In this document: piece after piece, positions 1 to 8,974 of the stretch
Layout of the letters: every line of letters begins with the position of its first letter
Position numbering within the stretch: the stretch's first letter is position 1
NCBI RefSeq assembly: GCF_000178835.2
Contig: NC_015275.1
Location: forward strand, 1,013,001 to 1,077,000
Reading direction: 5' to 3'
Source: Cellulosilyticum lentocellum DSM 5427
GTDB lineage: Bacteria; Bacillota; Clostridia; Lachnospirales; Cellulosilyticaceae
Length of the DNA stretch: 64,000 nucleotides
Made by a program: the position numbers and the translations under genes
Notes under the pieces: generated by a model
Told to the model about the DNA's origin: nothing
The model's database searches: none
What the model saw: the letters and a program-made list of their open reading frames with translations, nothing else

Positions 1-915
1 CTTATAATTGTCGATTTCCAGTTAACAAAACAAGTAAGTTTATCAGGGGCACTTTTGAGAGAATTGGTAGCAGCAAAAAGTGCTGCTAATGCAAACTATA
101 TGAATGAAGCCGATTGGAGCGCACCAAGTGGTTATGTTGTAGAAAAAACGAATCTAGGAAGTTTGCCTATAGAAAAGCTTTCTAAAGAAGAGAGTAATAG
201 TCAAAGAGTGATCTTGCAACTACACGGTGGTGCTTATGTTATGCCTTTAATTAATTCTTATCGAGATATAGCTATTAAATACTCACAAGCTAATGAAGAT
301 TGTGATGTAGTTACTATTGATTATAGAGTAGCACCTAAGGATATTTATCCAGCAGCACTCGAGGATGCAGTTGCAGCATATAAATGGTTAATGGAGCAAG
401 GCTATAGTAATGAAAATATTATAATTGCAGGTGATTCAGCAGGAGGTGGATTAGCATTAGCAACTACTCTTTATTTAAGAGATGATGAAGTACCTTTACC
501 TAAAGCAGTGATTGTGATGTCACCTTGGGCTAATCTAGAGAATACCTCACCTTCACGAACTGACAATTATGATAAAGATCCGTGTCTTGGACAAGGTTTA
601 CAAGGCATAGCTCTTCAAATTAGTAATCCTGACTATGTAGGGGAGCATGATATAAAGGATCCTTATATATCTCCTGTTTATGGTGATTATAAAGATTTTC
701 CACCTTTACTTGTACAAGTAGGGACGCATGAAATACTTTATGATGATGCTATAGATGTAGCAAAAAAAGCAGAAGCAGCTGGAGTTAAGGTGCAAGAAAC
801 CACTTATAATGGAATGTTTCATGTTTTTCAAATGGCATGGCAAGTAGTACCTGAAGGAAAGAAGGCATGGAATGAAGTACAAACATTCATAAAAGATGTT
901 TATGCAGGACAATAA
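1..915 (+). CDS. alpha/beta hydrolase (HSL-type esterase/lipase), 5' end missing
   Basis: The frame is open from base 1, so the gene begins outside the window; a TTG at 55 lies inside the open frame and has no clear ribosome site. About 304 residues are visible. The oxyanion-hole motif HGGAY, the nucleophile elbow GDSAGGG and a late histidine in MFHVFQ are those of the hormone-sensitive-lipase branch of alpha/beta hydrolases, which hydrolyse short acyl esters; the acid residue is probably the Asp in the YDDAIDV stretch. No signal peptide can be judged because the N-terminus is absent. The substrate is unknown. The family call is firm, the physiological role is not. Confidence 0.85.
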   Translation, partial: LIIVDFQLTKQVSLSGALLRELVAAKSAANANYMNEADWSAPSGYVVEKTNLGSLPIEKLSKEESNSQRVILQLHGGAYVMPLINSYRDIAIKYSQANEDCDVVTIDYRVAPKDIYPAALEDAVAAYKWLMEQGYSNENIIIAGDSAGGGLALATTLYLRDDEVPLPKAVIVMSPWANLENTSPSRTDNYDKDPCLGQGLQGIALQISNPDYVGEHDIKDPYISPVYGDYKDFPPLLVQVGTHEILYDDAIDVAKKAEAAGVKVQETTYNGMFHVFQMAWQVVPEGKKAWNEVQTFIKDVYAGQ

Positions 916-968
916 AATAGAAAAGAGTAAGAAAGATACTATAAATTGGATGAAAGGAAGAACATGAG

Positions 969-2492
969 ATGGAGCAAATTAATGATGAAGTTAAGAAGGT
1001 AACATTATTACATAATGCAACGATGGATTATGCAGAAAGTAGAAAAAGTGTTAATAAAATAGTACTAGTTAATTTAGCTATATTAGAAGGATTAATTGCA
1101 TTTGGTGTGTTAGGAATCATAAAGGATATTAATCCTATATATACGACGTTAGTATGGGGATCAATTTTCTTAAGCATGAGTCTATCTATCTTTAAGTATA
1201 AGCAAAATCCGGAGAATCAATCTTTAAGGTGGATTAATTTCAGTAGTTTCTTTATTATGTATACAATCACCATGTTTACTTGTAACATGAAAATGCTTTA
1301 TACATATATCATCCCTTTAATCGTTATTTATTATTTATACTACGATTATAAGCTGATTAAGATCATAGGAATCAGTACTATTTTATGTAATTTGATTTAT
1401 GTGATAGTTTCGGGAGTACTTCATCCTATTGTAGACCAAGCAAGTTTTAGAGATTTATTTATGCAGGTCATATCCATTAGTGCTGTTTGTATTACAGTTA
1501 TGCTAGGTACCAAAATTGCTATACTTCTTAATGATAGTCAGACGTATCATATTCAAGAAGGTGCCGACAAACAGCAAGAATTATTAAAAGAAGTGTTAAC
1601 AACAGCGAGAGTGTTAGATACAAATGCAAAGGATGTTTATGATATTGTTTCAGAACTAGAGTTATCTAGTGATATTATAAATAATGCAGTAAGTGATATT
1701 TCTAAAGGGGTTGTTAATACCGTAGGCAATATTCAAAGTCAAACAGAGCTTACCAGTAAAATAGGGGATATGATTGAAGAAACCAAAACAGCCTCAGAAT
1801 GTATGAGACAGATTTCAGAGGATACCATCGAATCTATGAACAAAGGAGTAAGCATAGTTGACGAGTTAGGGAGTCAAACAGACCTTTTAAATGAAAATAG
1901 TGATAATGTATATAAGTCAATGATTAATTTAAACGAAAAGGTTATAGAGATTCAACGTCTTACCAAAAATATAACGTCTATATCTGAACAAACTAATATT
2001 CTTTCTCTTAATGCAACTATTGAAAGTGCTCGTGTTGGAGAAGCTGGTAAAGGTTTTGCTGTAGTGGCTAATGAAGTAAGAAATCTAGCAACACAAAGTG
2101 GTGAATTAACAAGAAATATTACTCAGATTGTAAATGAGTTACAAGAGATGGCAAATGAGTCTGTGAAAATGATGATGAACTTTAGACAAACTAATGAAAA
2201 GCAGAATGAAAGTATTAAAGATACCGAAAAGATATTTAAAGAAACAATTGGAAATATGAGTCAGGTTAATGATAATATCAAGCTTGTATCTAATAAAGTA
2301 GAAGAGGTTTTTGAGTCTAACCAACAAATTGTTAATAGCATACATGAAATCTCGGCGGTTAGTGAAGAAACGATGGCAGGTGTAGAAGAAACAAATTTAA
2401 CAACTGAGAAAAATAAAGCACGTACAAAGCAAACCAAAGCTATTGCTGAAGTACTACTAAGTACTTCTAATGAAATGAAAAAGTATCTATAG
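969..2492 (+). CDS. methyl-accepting chemotaxis protein with multi-TM N-terminus
   Basis: The 507-residue product has about six hydrophobic helices in residues 35-190, no large extracellular sensor domain and no obvious HAMP domain. A long coiled-coil signalling domain follows, with the conserved hairpin tip around residues 345-380 ([18 protein letters not shown], then [12 protein letters not shown]). It should signal to CheA/CheW, but because the sensor is buried in the membrane it may read a membrane-linked or intracellular cue. The ATG at 969 has an AAAGGAAG ribosome site about 10 bases upstream. It lies directly before a flagellin gene, consistent with motility. Confidence 0.88.
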   Translation: MEQINDEVKKVTLLHNATMDYAESRKSVNKIVLVNLAILEGLIAFGVLGIIKDINPIYTTLVWGSIFLSMSLSIFKYKQNPENQSLRWINFSSFFIMYTITMFTCNMKMLYTYIIPLIVIYYLYYDYKLIKIIGISTILCNLIYVIVSGVLHPIVDQASFRDLFMQVISISAVCITVMLGTKIAILLNDSQTYHIQEGADKQQELLKEVLTTARVLDTNAKDVYDIVSELELSSDIINNAVSDISKGVVNTVGNIQSQTELTSKIGDMIEETKTASECMRQISEDTIESMNKGVSIVDELGSQTDLLNENSDNVYKSMINLNEKVIEIQRLTKNITSISEQTNILSLNATIESARVGEAGKGFAVVANEVRNLATQSGELTRNITQIVNELQEMANESVKMMMNFRQTNEKQNESIKDTEKIFKETIGNMSQVNDNIKLVSNKVEEVFESNQQIVNSIHEISAVSEETMAGVEETNLTTEKNKARTKQTKAIAEVLLSTSNEMKKYL

Positions 2493-2592
2493 ATGCAAAG
2501 TTCTATAGTTGTGATAGCAGTGATGAAAATTCTAATGTTGTCCATGATATTTTCAAGAGATAAAGAAAAGAGATAAAAATCTAATTATTCCG

Positions 2593-2619
2593 TTATGTTT
2601 TTAGCTGAAATGCCGATAA
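2593..2619 (+). promoter_or_regulatory. candidate sigma-28 (SigD/FliA) promoter for flagellin
   Basis: GCCGATAA at 2612-2619 matches the flagellar sigma -10 consensus (GCCGATAA/T) exactly and lies about 80 bases before the flagellin start. The -35 position, 15 bases upstream, reads TTAT rather than TAAA, so only half of the promoter is convincing. Confidence 0.45.
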
Positions 2620-2699
2620 TAATAATATAGACTAACTAATGAGTATAAAAACATGACTTAGTAAAGAAAGTCCTTATAAGAGAATTGGGGGAGATAGGG

Positions 2700-3551
2700 A
2701 TGATTATTAATCATAATATAGCTGCACTACGGGCTTTTAGATATGGTAAGCAAATTTCGGCTCAGCAAATGAAAGTCATGACACAGTTATCAAGTGGACT
2801 TAGAATTAATTCAGCAGCTGATGATGCAGCTGGCTTAGCTATATCCGAAAGAATGAGAGCTCAAATTAGAGGACTCAATCAAGCAAGTCGTAATGCCCAA
2901 GATGGTATTTCATTAATTCAAACAGCTGAAGGTGCTACGAATGAAGTGCATAGCATATTAAATAGAATAAGGGAACTAGCTGTTCAATCTGCTAATGGTA
3001 CTTATACGGATGAAGAAAGAAATAATATGCAATTTGAAGTAGATGAATTACTTAAGGAAATAGGGAATATCTCTAAAAACACTGAGTTTAATAAGATGTC
3101 ATTGCTTGATGGAACTACCAATAATAATGGTACAGATAATAATTCACGTATTACACTGCAAGTGGGAGCAAATAAAGGGCAGATTATGGAGTTAGAAATA
3201 GGTAGTATGACAACGAATGCTTTGGGAATTAATGGGTTAAGCATAGCAACAGCAGGAGATGCACAAAATGCCATTGATGTGATTGATGAAGCTGTCAACA
3301 GAACCTCTAAAACTAGATCAAAATTAGGAGCGTATCAAAATCGCTTAGAGCACACCATTAATAACCTAGAAAATCAAGCAGAGAATTTAACGGCTGCAGA
3401 AAGCCGCATTAGAGATGTGGATATGGCAAAAGCAATGATGGAGTATGCTAGACTAGAGATTCTGTCTCAAGCCAATACCTTTATTCAAATGCAGAGTATT
3501 AAGCAAGGTGAGCGTGTATTAGCATTGTTAAAAAGTTTAGAAAGATCATAA
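2700..3551 (+). CDS. flagellin (short type)
   Basis: This is the filament subunit, exported by the flagellar type III system. The ATG at 2700 starts the classical MIINHNIAALRA sequence and is preceded by a GGGGGAG ribosome site at 2687-2693; a TTG at 2685 in the same frame is not needed. The 283-residue protein has the conserved N-terminal D0/D1 region (SGLRINSAADDAAGLAISERMR), a very short variable centre (about residues 140-185) and a C-terminal D1 helix (ESRIRDVDMAKAMMEY). The last 30 residues (FIQMQSIKQGERVLALLKS) differ from the usual alanine/glutamine-rich end. It may be one of several flagellins in the genome. Confidence 0.93.
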   Translation: MIINHNIAALRAFRYGKQISAQQMKVMTQLSSGLRINSAADDAAGLAISERMRAQIRGLNQASRNAQDGISLIQTAEGATNEVHSILNRIRELAVQSANGTYTDEERNNMQFEVDELLKEIGNISKNTEFNKMSLLDGTTNNNGTDNNSRITLQVGANKGQIMELEIGSMTTNALGINGLSIATAGDAQNAIDVIDEAVNRTSKTRSKLGAYQNRLEHTINNLENQAENLTAAESRIRDVDMAKAMMEYARLEILSQANTFIQMQSIKQGERVLALLKSLERS

Positions 3552-3639
3552 GTGATGAATGCCTAGTAAAATCATAAATAACTATTGTAATCTTTAGTAT
3601 TCTATTTTATAATAGATGCAAATCTTATAAAATAATAGC

Positions 3640-3870
3640 GATGATAAAAGAAAAGCTTAAGATGTATTTTTCAGAGAACTAGTGGTTGGTGAGAACTAGT
3701 AAATAGACTTTGGCGGTCCGCTTTTGGAGCTACTGGTGATGAATCAGAGGGAGCAGCCCTTTATAGCAGCGTTGGAGGTTAATAACTTCGGTTATTAATA
3801 AATGAAGGTGGCACCACGGGAGAGTCTCGTCCTTTTTATTCACAAAACGTTGAATAGAAGGACGTTTTTT
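3640..3870 (+). promoter_or_regulatory. T-box leader controlling serS
   Basis: The T-box signature GGTGGCACCACGGG lies at 3807-3820, followed by a terminator hairpin (3828-3870: CGTCCTT stem, GAAGGACG return arm and T6 run). Stem I material fills 3675-3770. A candidate specifier AGC (serine) is at 3728-3730, though UAC overlaps the neighbouring position and the stem was not folded. Uncharged tRNA-Ser would stabilise the antiterminator and allow serS transcription. The next gene is seryl-tRNA synthetase, which supports serine specificity. The 5' boundary is approximate. Confidence 0.9.
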
Positions 3871-3968
3871 ATTGGATAAAAATTCTATTTAGCGTATGGT
3901 TCTATAGTAGTCGGAGCCAGTTTTGTGAAGCGTAAGACTATATATTATACTTTCATGAGGTGAAGAAA

Positions 3969-5252
3969 ATGTTAGATATCAAATTATTACGTGAAGACTT
4001 AGAAGGCGTTAAAGCAGCACTTGCTAAGAGAAGTGGTAACTACAATTTAGATGAATTTACAGAGTTAGATGTAAAAAGAAGAACCCTTCTTCAAGAAGTA
4101 GAAGCTCACAAAAGTAGACAAAATGCAGTATCTAAACAAATTCCAGCTATGAAAAAAGCAGGGGAAGATACAACTGCAATCTTTGCAGAAATGAAACAGC
4201 TTTCTGATGAAGTAAAAGTATTAGACGCAGAAGTAAAGGAAATTGATGAGAAAATCTCAAATATTGTTATGAGACTTCCAAACCTTCCTAATCCACTTGT
4301 GCCAGTTGGTAAAGATGATACAGAAAACTTTGAAATGCGTAAAATAGGAGAGCCAAGAAACTTTGACTTTGAAATCAAAGCACACTGGGATCTTGGTGAA
4401 AACTTAGATATTCTTGACTTTGAAAAAGCAGCTAAAGTAACAGGTTCTCGTTTTGTATTTTATAAAGGGCTTGGTGCTAGACTTGAACGCGCGATTATGA
4501 ACTTTATGCTTGATATGCATGTAGATAAGCATGGTTATACAGAGGTATTTCCACCACTTATGGTTAATCGCGCAAGTATGACAGGTACAGGTCAGCTTCC
4601 TAAGTTTGAAGAAGACGCTTTTAAAGTAGTAGATACAGATTACTTCCTTATTCCAACAGCTGAAGTACCAGTAACCAATATGTATAGAGATCAAATTTTA
4701 GATGGTAAAGACTTAGTGATTAAACACTGTGCGTACACACCTTGCTTTAGAGCAGAAGCTGGTTCAGCAGGTCGTGATACAAGAGGAATCATTCGTCAAC
4801 ACCAATTCAATAAAGTAGAAATGGTTAAATTCACAAAGCCAGAAGATTCTTATGATGAACTTGAAAAACTAACAAATGATGCTGAAGATATCTTAAAAAC
4901 ACTTGGTCTTCCATATAGAGTAGTTAGACTTTGTACAGGAGATTTAGGTTTTAGTTCAGCTATGACGTACGATATTGAAGTTTGGATGCCAAGCTATGGT
5001 CGTTATGTAGAGATTTCAAGCTGTTCTGACTTTGAAGATTTCCAAGCAAGAAGAGCTAATATCAAATTCAAAGATAACAAAGAAGATAAAGCAAGATTTG
5101 TTCATACTTTAAATGGTAGTGGTCTTGCAGTTGGACGTACTACAGCAGCAATCTTAGAGAACTTCCAACAAGCAGATGGTTCTGTTATTATTCCGGAAGC
5201 ACTTCGTCCATATATGGGTGGGATAGAAAAGATTGAAGCCCCTCAAAAATAA
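3969..5252 (+). CDS. serS: serine--tRNA ligase
   Basis: This class II aminoacyl-tRNA synthetase charges tRNA-Ser with serine. The 427-residue product has the N-terminal helical tRNA-binding arm (about residues 1-110), motif 2 ([20 protein letters not shown]) and motif 3 ([18 protein letters not shown]). The length is normal for bacterial SerRS. The ATG at 3969 has AGGTGA at 3957-3962, six bases upstream, so it is preferred over the in-frame GTG at 3960. Expression is governed by the T-box leader upstream and ends at the strong hairpin at 5304-5355. It is monocistronic. Confidence 0.97.
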   Translation: MLDIKLLREDLEGVKAALAKRSGNYNLDEFTELDVKRRTLLQEVEAHKSRQNAVSKQIPAMKKAGEDTTAIFAEMKQLSDEVKVLDAEVKEIDEKISNIVMRLPNLPNPLVPVGKDDTENFEMRKIGEPRNFDFEIKAHWDLGENLDILDFEKAAKVTGSRFVFYKGLGARLERAIMNFMLDMHVDKHGYTEVFPPLMVNRASMTGTGQLPKFEEDAFKVVDTDYFLIPTAEVPVTNMYRDQILDGKDLVIKHCAYTPCFRAEAGSAGRDTRGIIRQHQFNKVEMVKFTKPEDSYDELEKLTNDAEDILKTLGLPYRVVRLCTGDLGFSSAMTYDIEVWMPSYGRYVEISSCSDFEDFQARRANIKFKDNKEDKARFVHTLNGSGLAVGRTTAAILENFQQADGSVIIPEALRPYMGGIEKIEAPQK

Positions 5253-5303
5253 AGTTAGGTAGTTAATGAAGGTTATAGTTCGAAAAATAATATAAAATTT
5301 TAC

Positions 5304-5355
5304 AAAAAGAAGTGTCATACAACTTGTGGATGTGAGTTGTATGACACTTCTTTTT
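5304..5355. terminator. bidirectional terminator after serS and after the minus-strand RNA
   Basis: A perfect 21-bp inverted repeat (5304-5324 and 5335-5355) with a 10-base loop has A5 on one side and T5 on the other, so it can stop transcription from both strands. The 11-mer TATGACACTTC of its right arm (5340-5350) recurs at 5409-5419 inside the neighbouring RNA element. Confidence 0.88.
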
Positions 5356-5373
5356 GTGCCGCTAGGCATTGAT

Positions 5374-5587
5374 CTATAAATTTCTTGCTAACAAGCCAAT
5401 GATTAGGTTATGACACTTCAGCGTAGCGCCACTACTGTCACATAACCGCAGGATAGGTTTTAAATGTGCACAGTAGTGGCAGCGTAGCGAATTGCGCAGA
5501 GCCTAGTGAAGTATGTAAGCTATATGACGCACCACGGCGAAACACCGTAGCATAAAGGCCAAGAAATTTATAGTACACAATTTGGAT
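5374..5587 (-). ncRNA. candidate structured RNA downstream of the reverse transcriptase (msr-msd-like)
   Basis: The element is bounded by a perfect 14-bp inverted repeat, CTATAAATTTCTTG at 5374-5387 and its complement at 5560-5573, like the a1/a2 pair of retron RNAs. Inside is a hairpin of about 20 bp (5428-5447 with 5456-5480, two small interruptions). The hairpin is flanked by a perfect 10-bp direct repeat, CAGCGTAGCG at 5419-5428 and 5480-5489. A short ACGG/CCGT stem-loop lies near the other end (5534-5548). There is no ORF. A minus-strand promoter precedes it and a terminator follows, giving a transcript of about 280 nt. Known retron RNAs lie upstream of the RT; this one is downstream. 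It could instead be a dispersed palindromic repeat. Confidence 0.55.
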
Positions 5588-5593
5588 AGTAAA

Positions 5594-5622
5594 ACTATAA
5601 CATGAAAAGTGATGGAATTCAA
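5594..5622 (-). promoter_or_regulatory. sigma-A-type promoter for the RNA downstream of the RT
   Basis: On the minus strand, TTGAAT (5617-5622) and TATAGT (5594-5599) are separated by exactly 17 bases. The start point would be near 5587, about 14 bases before the 14-bp inverted repeat. It lies after the RT stop codon, so it would serve the RNA independently of the operon. Confidence 0.5.
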
Positions 5623-5681
5623 TAATAATTGTAAAAAGTGTATAATTATTTAACGTGTAATGTAAGAAAAATGATATAGTG

Positions 5682-7169
5682 TTAGAAATGAGCTATTACA
5701 CTTAAACCAGCTTCAATAATAGTTTTGTAGCGTTCAGGATTGACACTTTTAAGCCAAGAGGTTTTACCTTGAATTTCTTGTGATAACGAAGTAGGAATAG
5801 GCTGACCTGTTTGGTTAAGGAGTTTGGCGTGATGAATGGCAGCACGAAGATTTTTGACCCACTTTTTAGGAACGCCTATTTCTTCATTATTAATAACGAT
5901 GCCTGTTAAACATTGCCTGTTATGAGGACGAAGTATTTTCGTTTTTGAAGCTTTAATATGAAACCCTTCATCTTCTACAATGAGACTTACTAATCCTAGA
6001 AACTGCCCTAACTTAAGATTTTCCTCAGCTTCGTTATAGCTAAAGCTCATATCATCAGCATATCTAGAATAGGTCAGCTGATAGGTAGCTGATAGGCCCT
6101 TTAAACGATGGTCTAGATTTTTACAAATAATATTGGTAATCATAGGGCTTGCAGGAGAGCCTTGAGGAAGTATGCGAGGTGAAGTTTTTACATATTTAGT
6201 AGTTCCACTTACTTCAATAGTCATGCGCTCACAATAGGTGCAAAGCATAGCTAGTAAAGAAGCGATATAACCTGAGTAGCCAAAGCTTTTATACATACCT
6301 CTTACTCGCTCAAAGGTAAGGGTAGGAAAGAAGTTTTCTAGGTCCATGGTAATCAATAATGTAGGCGCTTTTATGTGGGCCTCGGCACTAGAAACAACAG
6401 AGCGATTTTTAATAAACCCATGAGCTTCTTCAGCAATAGGTAATTTTTCTAGTATTTCTACTAGAATTTTTCTTTGAACCTGTTTTAAAAGGGGCTTAGG
6501 GGCAGCTATTTGGCGAAATCCGCCTTTTTTCTTAGGTATTTCATAGCGATAGTAATGGTCAGAGGTGACCACATCACGATGATAAGTAAGGAATCTTAGC
6601 TCTGTATAGGTAAGTCCCAGAAAACTAGCTAACTGATGATCTGTTTCGATAAGGGGGAGACCTAAACTTTCTAATTTGCTAGTATGGGTCAATTTGTCTT
6701 GCAGACCACTAGAGTAACCTTTACCGATAAAAACAATGTTTTCAGTTTTTGCTTTTTGCCAAGCGGCTGATTTTTCAGCTTGGGCTACTTCGCGTTCTTT
6801 TTTACGCTCAGCTCGTCTAGCTATTGACTCTGCCATAATAGTTTTGGCAATGTCTTGGCGGATTTTTTCATAATCCCAGGTGGCAGTATATTTCTTTTTT
6901 AATTCCTGAAGCTTAAGATTAATGGCCTCTTTTTCTCCATAAAGATTGGCCAGGTCATTACTAAGCTTGTCGTATTCTTTTAATAGTGCTTTTCGCTTTT
7001 CATAATCTTCTTTAGTTTCAGCTTTTTGCTTTTCATATGGTGTAGGTAAATTTTTAGGCCAAAAGCCGTATTCCTGCATTTTTAATAAAGTAAATTCCTT
7101 TTTACCTTTTTGACTTACTTCACTTCGATAACTTTGTCTTTGATTTTGTGAATGTGTTTGATCTATCAT
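5682..7169 (-). CDS. retron-type reverse transcriptase with N-terminal extension
   Basis: This 495-residue RNA-directed DNA polymerase would synthesise cDNA from a cognate RNA. Residues 1-165 are a charged, coiled-coil-rich extension. The RT core follows: HGFIKNRS near 250, motif A TMDLENFFP near 275, LPQGSPASPMITN near 335 and YADDM near 370. Two retron marks are recognisable in variant form: AEAH (NAxxH motif) near 262 and LTGIVIN (VTG motif) near 421. The C-terminal thumb has the family-like GKTSWLKSVNPERY. There is no maturase, HNH or DGR feature. Its ATG overlaps the stop of the SWIM gene by 4 bases, so translation is coupled. I infer a defence system. Confidence 0.9.
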   Translation of the reverse strand: MIDQTHSQNQRQSYRSEVSQKGKKEFTLLKMQEYGFWPKNLPTPYEKQKAETKEDYEKRKALLKEYDKLSNDLANLYGEKEAINLKLQELKKKYTATWDYEKIRQDIAKTIMAESIARRAERKKEREVAQAEKSAAWQKAKTENIVFIGKGYSSGLQDKLTHTSKLESLGLPLIETDHQLASFLGLTYTELRFLTYHRDVVTSDHYYRYEIPKKKGGFRQIAAPKPLLKQVQRKILVEILEKLPIAEEAHGFIKNRSVVSSAEAHIKAPTLLITMDLENFFPTLTFERVRGMYKSFGYSGYIASLLAMLCTYCERMTIEVSGTTKYVKTSPRILPQGSPASPMITNIICKNLDHRLKGLSATYQLTYSRYADDMSFSYNEAEENLKLGQFLGLVSLIVEDEGFHIKASKTKILRPHNRQCLTGIVINNEEIGVPKKWVKNLRAAIHHAKLLNQTGQPIPTSLSQEIQGKTSWLKSVNPERYKTIIEAGLSVIAHF

Positions 7170-8974
7170 AATAACGTCTCCATAATATCATTTATTTTAT
7201 AAACCTTATGATATTCTAAATCTAGCTTTAAAAATTTTGAGGACATCATATATAAAGCAAGAATATGAGCACAAGGCGCAGAGATATTTCTAGGACCTTT
7301 TTGGAAAACTCTACAGTTGCAGTTTACCATGCAAATCTCACCATCATTATTAATAGAAAGAGTTGTATCCGTTAAATCAAATTCTCTTTCATAGTCAGGG
7401 GTATTTCTAAAATTCCAGCGGTGATATTTTTCATTAGGCATTTGAAGATGATGGGTAAAAGTAAAGATTTGTTCTGGATTAAGCTGAGCCGTAAAATAAT
7501 CCATTCCTTCATTTAAATGATTTTGTACCTTTGTTTCAATAGGTGTTGTCTCATATAAGGCTAGAGGAATAGGTGTATTACAAAGCTGTCTAAAACGAAT
7601 AAGACCATGGACTAAGTCAAAGTAGCCCTCACCACGTTTTAAGAGGCTACCAATGCCAGCTTTGCAAAGCGATTTAGAGTCTTCCGGAATCAAGTGATAG
7701 ATTTGATCAAAGCTTAAGGCACGCTTTTCTTTTAAAAGCTTGTAGATTTTTGGATAATTACCTTCACCAATAAAACCTGCCATAACATTAAAGGCTGTCC
7801 CTTTGACCCAATCATTACTAGACCAAGAGGATAAACCGATTGTAAGTTTCATAGTACCTAAGTCAGCTGTAATAAACTGAGGCATACCAAAGCCCAGAAG
7901 TTTCACTTTAAAGCTTTTGGCTAAAGGAATTAATTTTTCGGCCACCAGAAAACGGCGTCTGCCCCAAATCTTTTCCTCGCGTTTTTTGCTTCCAGTATAA
8001 TAGGTTTGTAAAGTAAGAACTGTTTTAAAAGGTTCAAAGACAATTTCAATAGGCTTATTAGGTGTCAAAACCCATTTCATATAACGAGGACTTTTATGAG
8101 CTTTATGTCTTTTCAAAAAGCTACAAATGTCATAAAAATCAATAGGTGATAAGTCTAGTTCTAAACCATCTAAGCTAGCAGCTGCAGAGACCTGATTAAA
8201 GCCTTTAATCCAAGTTTCAGGTAAGTCAATTTTCTTTTCTAAATGTTCAGGTAGGACACCGCTAGCTACAGTAAAGCCACCAGGATTAACAGAAAGAACT
8301 ACATCATTATAGGTTCGAAAGCGTTCCATTTCCTGAGCAAGTTTGTAAGAAAAGTCAATATTGGTAGTGCCCAGCTTAGGAGGTGCTAAGAGTTCAAATT
8401 CCTCTTTGTCTATGGATAAGATACCATAAATAGATTCATCTAAAGAAAAAGCCTCGAAAGATACTTGATCTTCATGAACTGTAATAACAGGATCTAAAAC
8501 AAACCAGAGGTCTAAATCCTTGTTTTTGATATATTGCCAAAAGCTACGTTCTAGCTTATAGTAGTCTTTCCAAGTATCAGAAGCATCAATTTCTTTCTTT
8601 AAAGCAGCTTTTACCTCTAGTAATTTAGCAATTTCATCATCTTTTGAACCAAGTGCTTCTATGGTTTCATCAATATCTTGAGAAAGAGAAGCTCTTAACT
8701 GAGGGGCATATTGGTCATGTAATACAACACGGCGTTCAATTTCTCTATCTAACCAGTCAAAAAATTCTACACGCTCTTTTTTAGCGGGCCTTGCATCTGA
8801 AATAACAATTTGTCTAAGCATAAGCATAGCATCACGAAAAATGAGAGGGTGCTTTAAACGTCCTAAAAAGGAAACTTGCTCACTTCTTGAAAGATCAGGA
8901 CTAAGGCCTAGAGTTGTTTGATTATTTTCTTGGGTGCAAAGAGAAGGACTTGCATAATCATAATTAACTTTCAT
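7166..8974 (-). CDS. winged-helix / SWIM zinc-finger protein of the RT operon
   Basis: The 602-residue protein ends with a SWIM zinc finger: Cys552-x-Cys554-x13-Cys568-x-His570. Upstream, around residues 420-470, the stretch from LSFDQIYHLIPEDSK to GLIRFRQL reads like a winged helix. The N-terminal two thirds has no motif I recognise. SWIM fingers bind DNA or protein partners and occur with AAA/VWA or RT modules. The start overlaps the end of the preceding helical-repeat gene by 11 bases and its stop overlaps the RT start by 4, so the three genes form a tight operon. The likely role is partner or effector for the RT and its RNA/DNA product; this is inference. Confidence 0.8.
   Translation of the reverse strand: MKVNYDYASPSLCTQENNQTTLGLSPDLSRSEQVSFLGRLKHPLIFRDAMLMLRQIVISDARPAKKERVEFFDWLDREIERRVVLHDQYAPQLRASLSQDIDETIEALGSKDDEIAKLLEVKAALKKEIDASDTWKDYYKLERSFWQYIKNKDLDLWFVLDPVITVHEDQVSFEAFSLDESIYGILSIDKEEFELLAPPKLGTTNIDFSYKLAQEMERFRTYNDVVLSVNPGGFTVASGVLPEHLEKKIDLPETWIKGFNQVSAAASLDGLELDLSPIDFYDICSFLKRHKAHKSPRYMKWVLTPNKPIEIVFEPFKTVLTLQTYYTGSKKREEKIWGRRRFLVAEKLIPLAKSFKVKLLGFGMPQFITADLGTMKLTIGLSSWSSNDWVKGTAFNVMAGFIGEGNYPKIYKLLKEKRALSFDQIYHLIPEDSKSLCKAGIGSLLKRGEGYFDLVHGLIRFRQLCNTPIPLALYETTPIETKVQNHLNEGMDYFTAQLNPEQIFTFTHHLQMPNEKYHRWNFRNTPDYEREFDLTDTTLSINNDGEICMVNCNCRVFQKGPRNISAPCAHILALYMMSSKFLKLDLEYHKVYKINDIMETLL

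Noticed and set aside
5682-7169. Group II intron or diversity-generating retroelement
   Set aside because: The RT lacks a maturase/HNH end and no domain V-like structure, template/variable repeat pair or Avd-like gene is visible; retron-type marks fit better.
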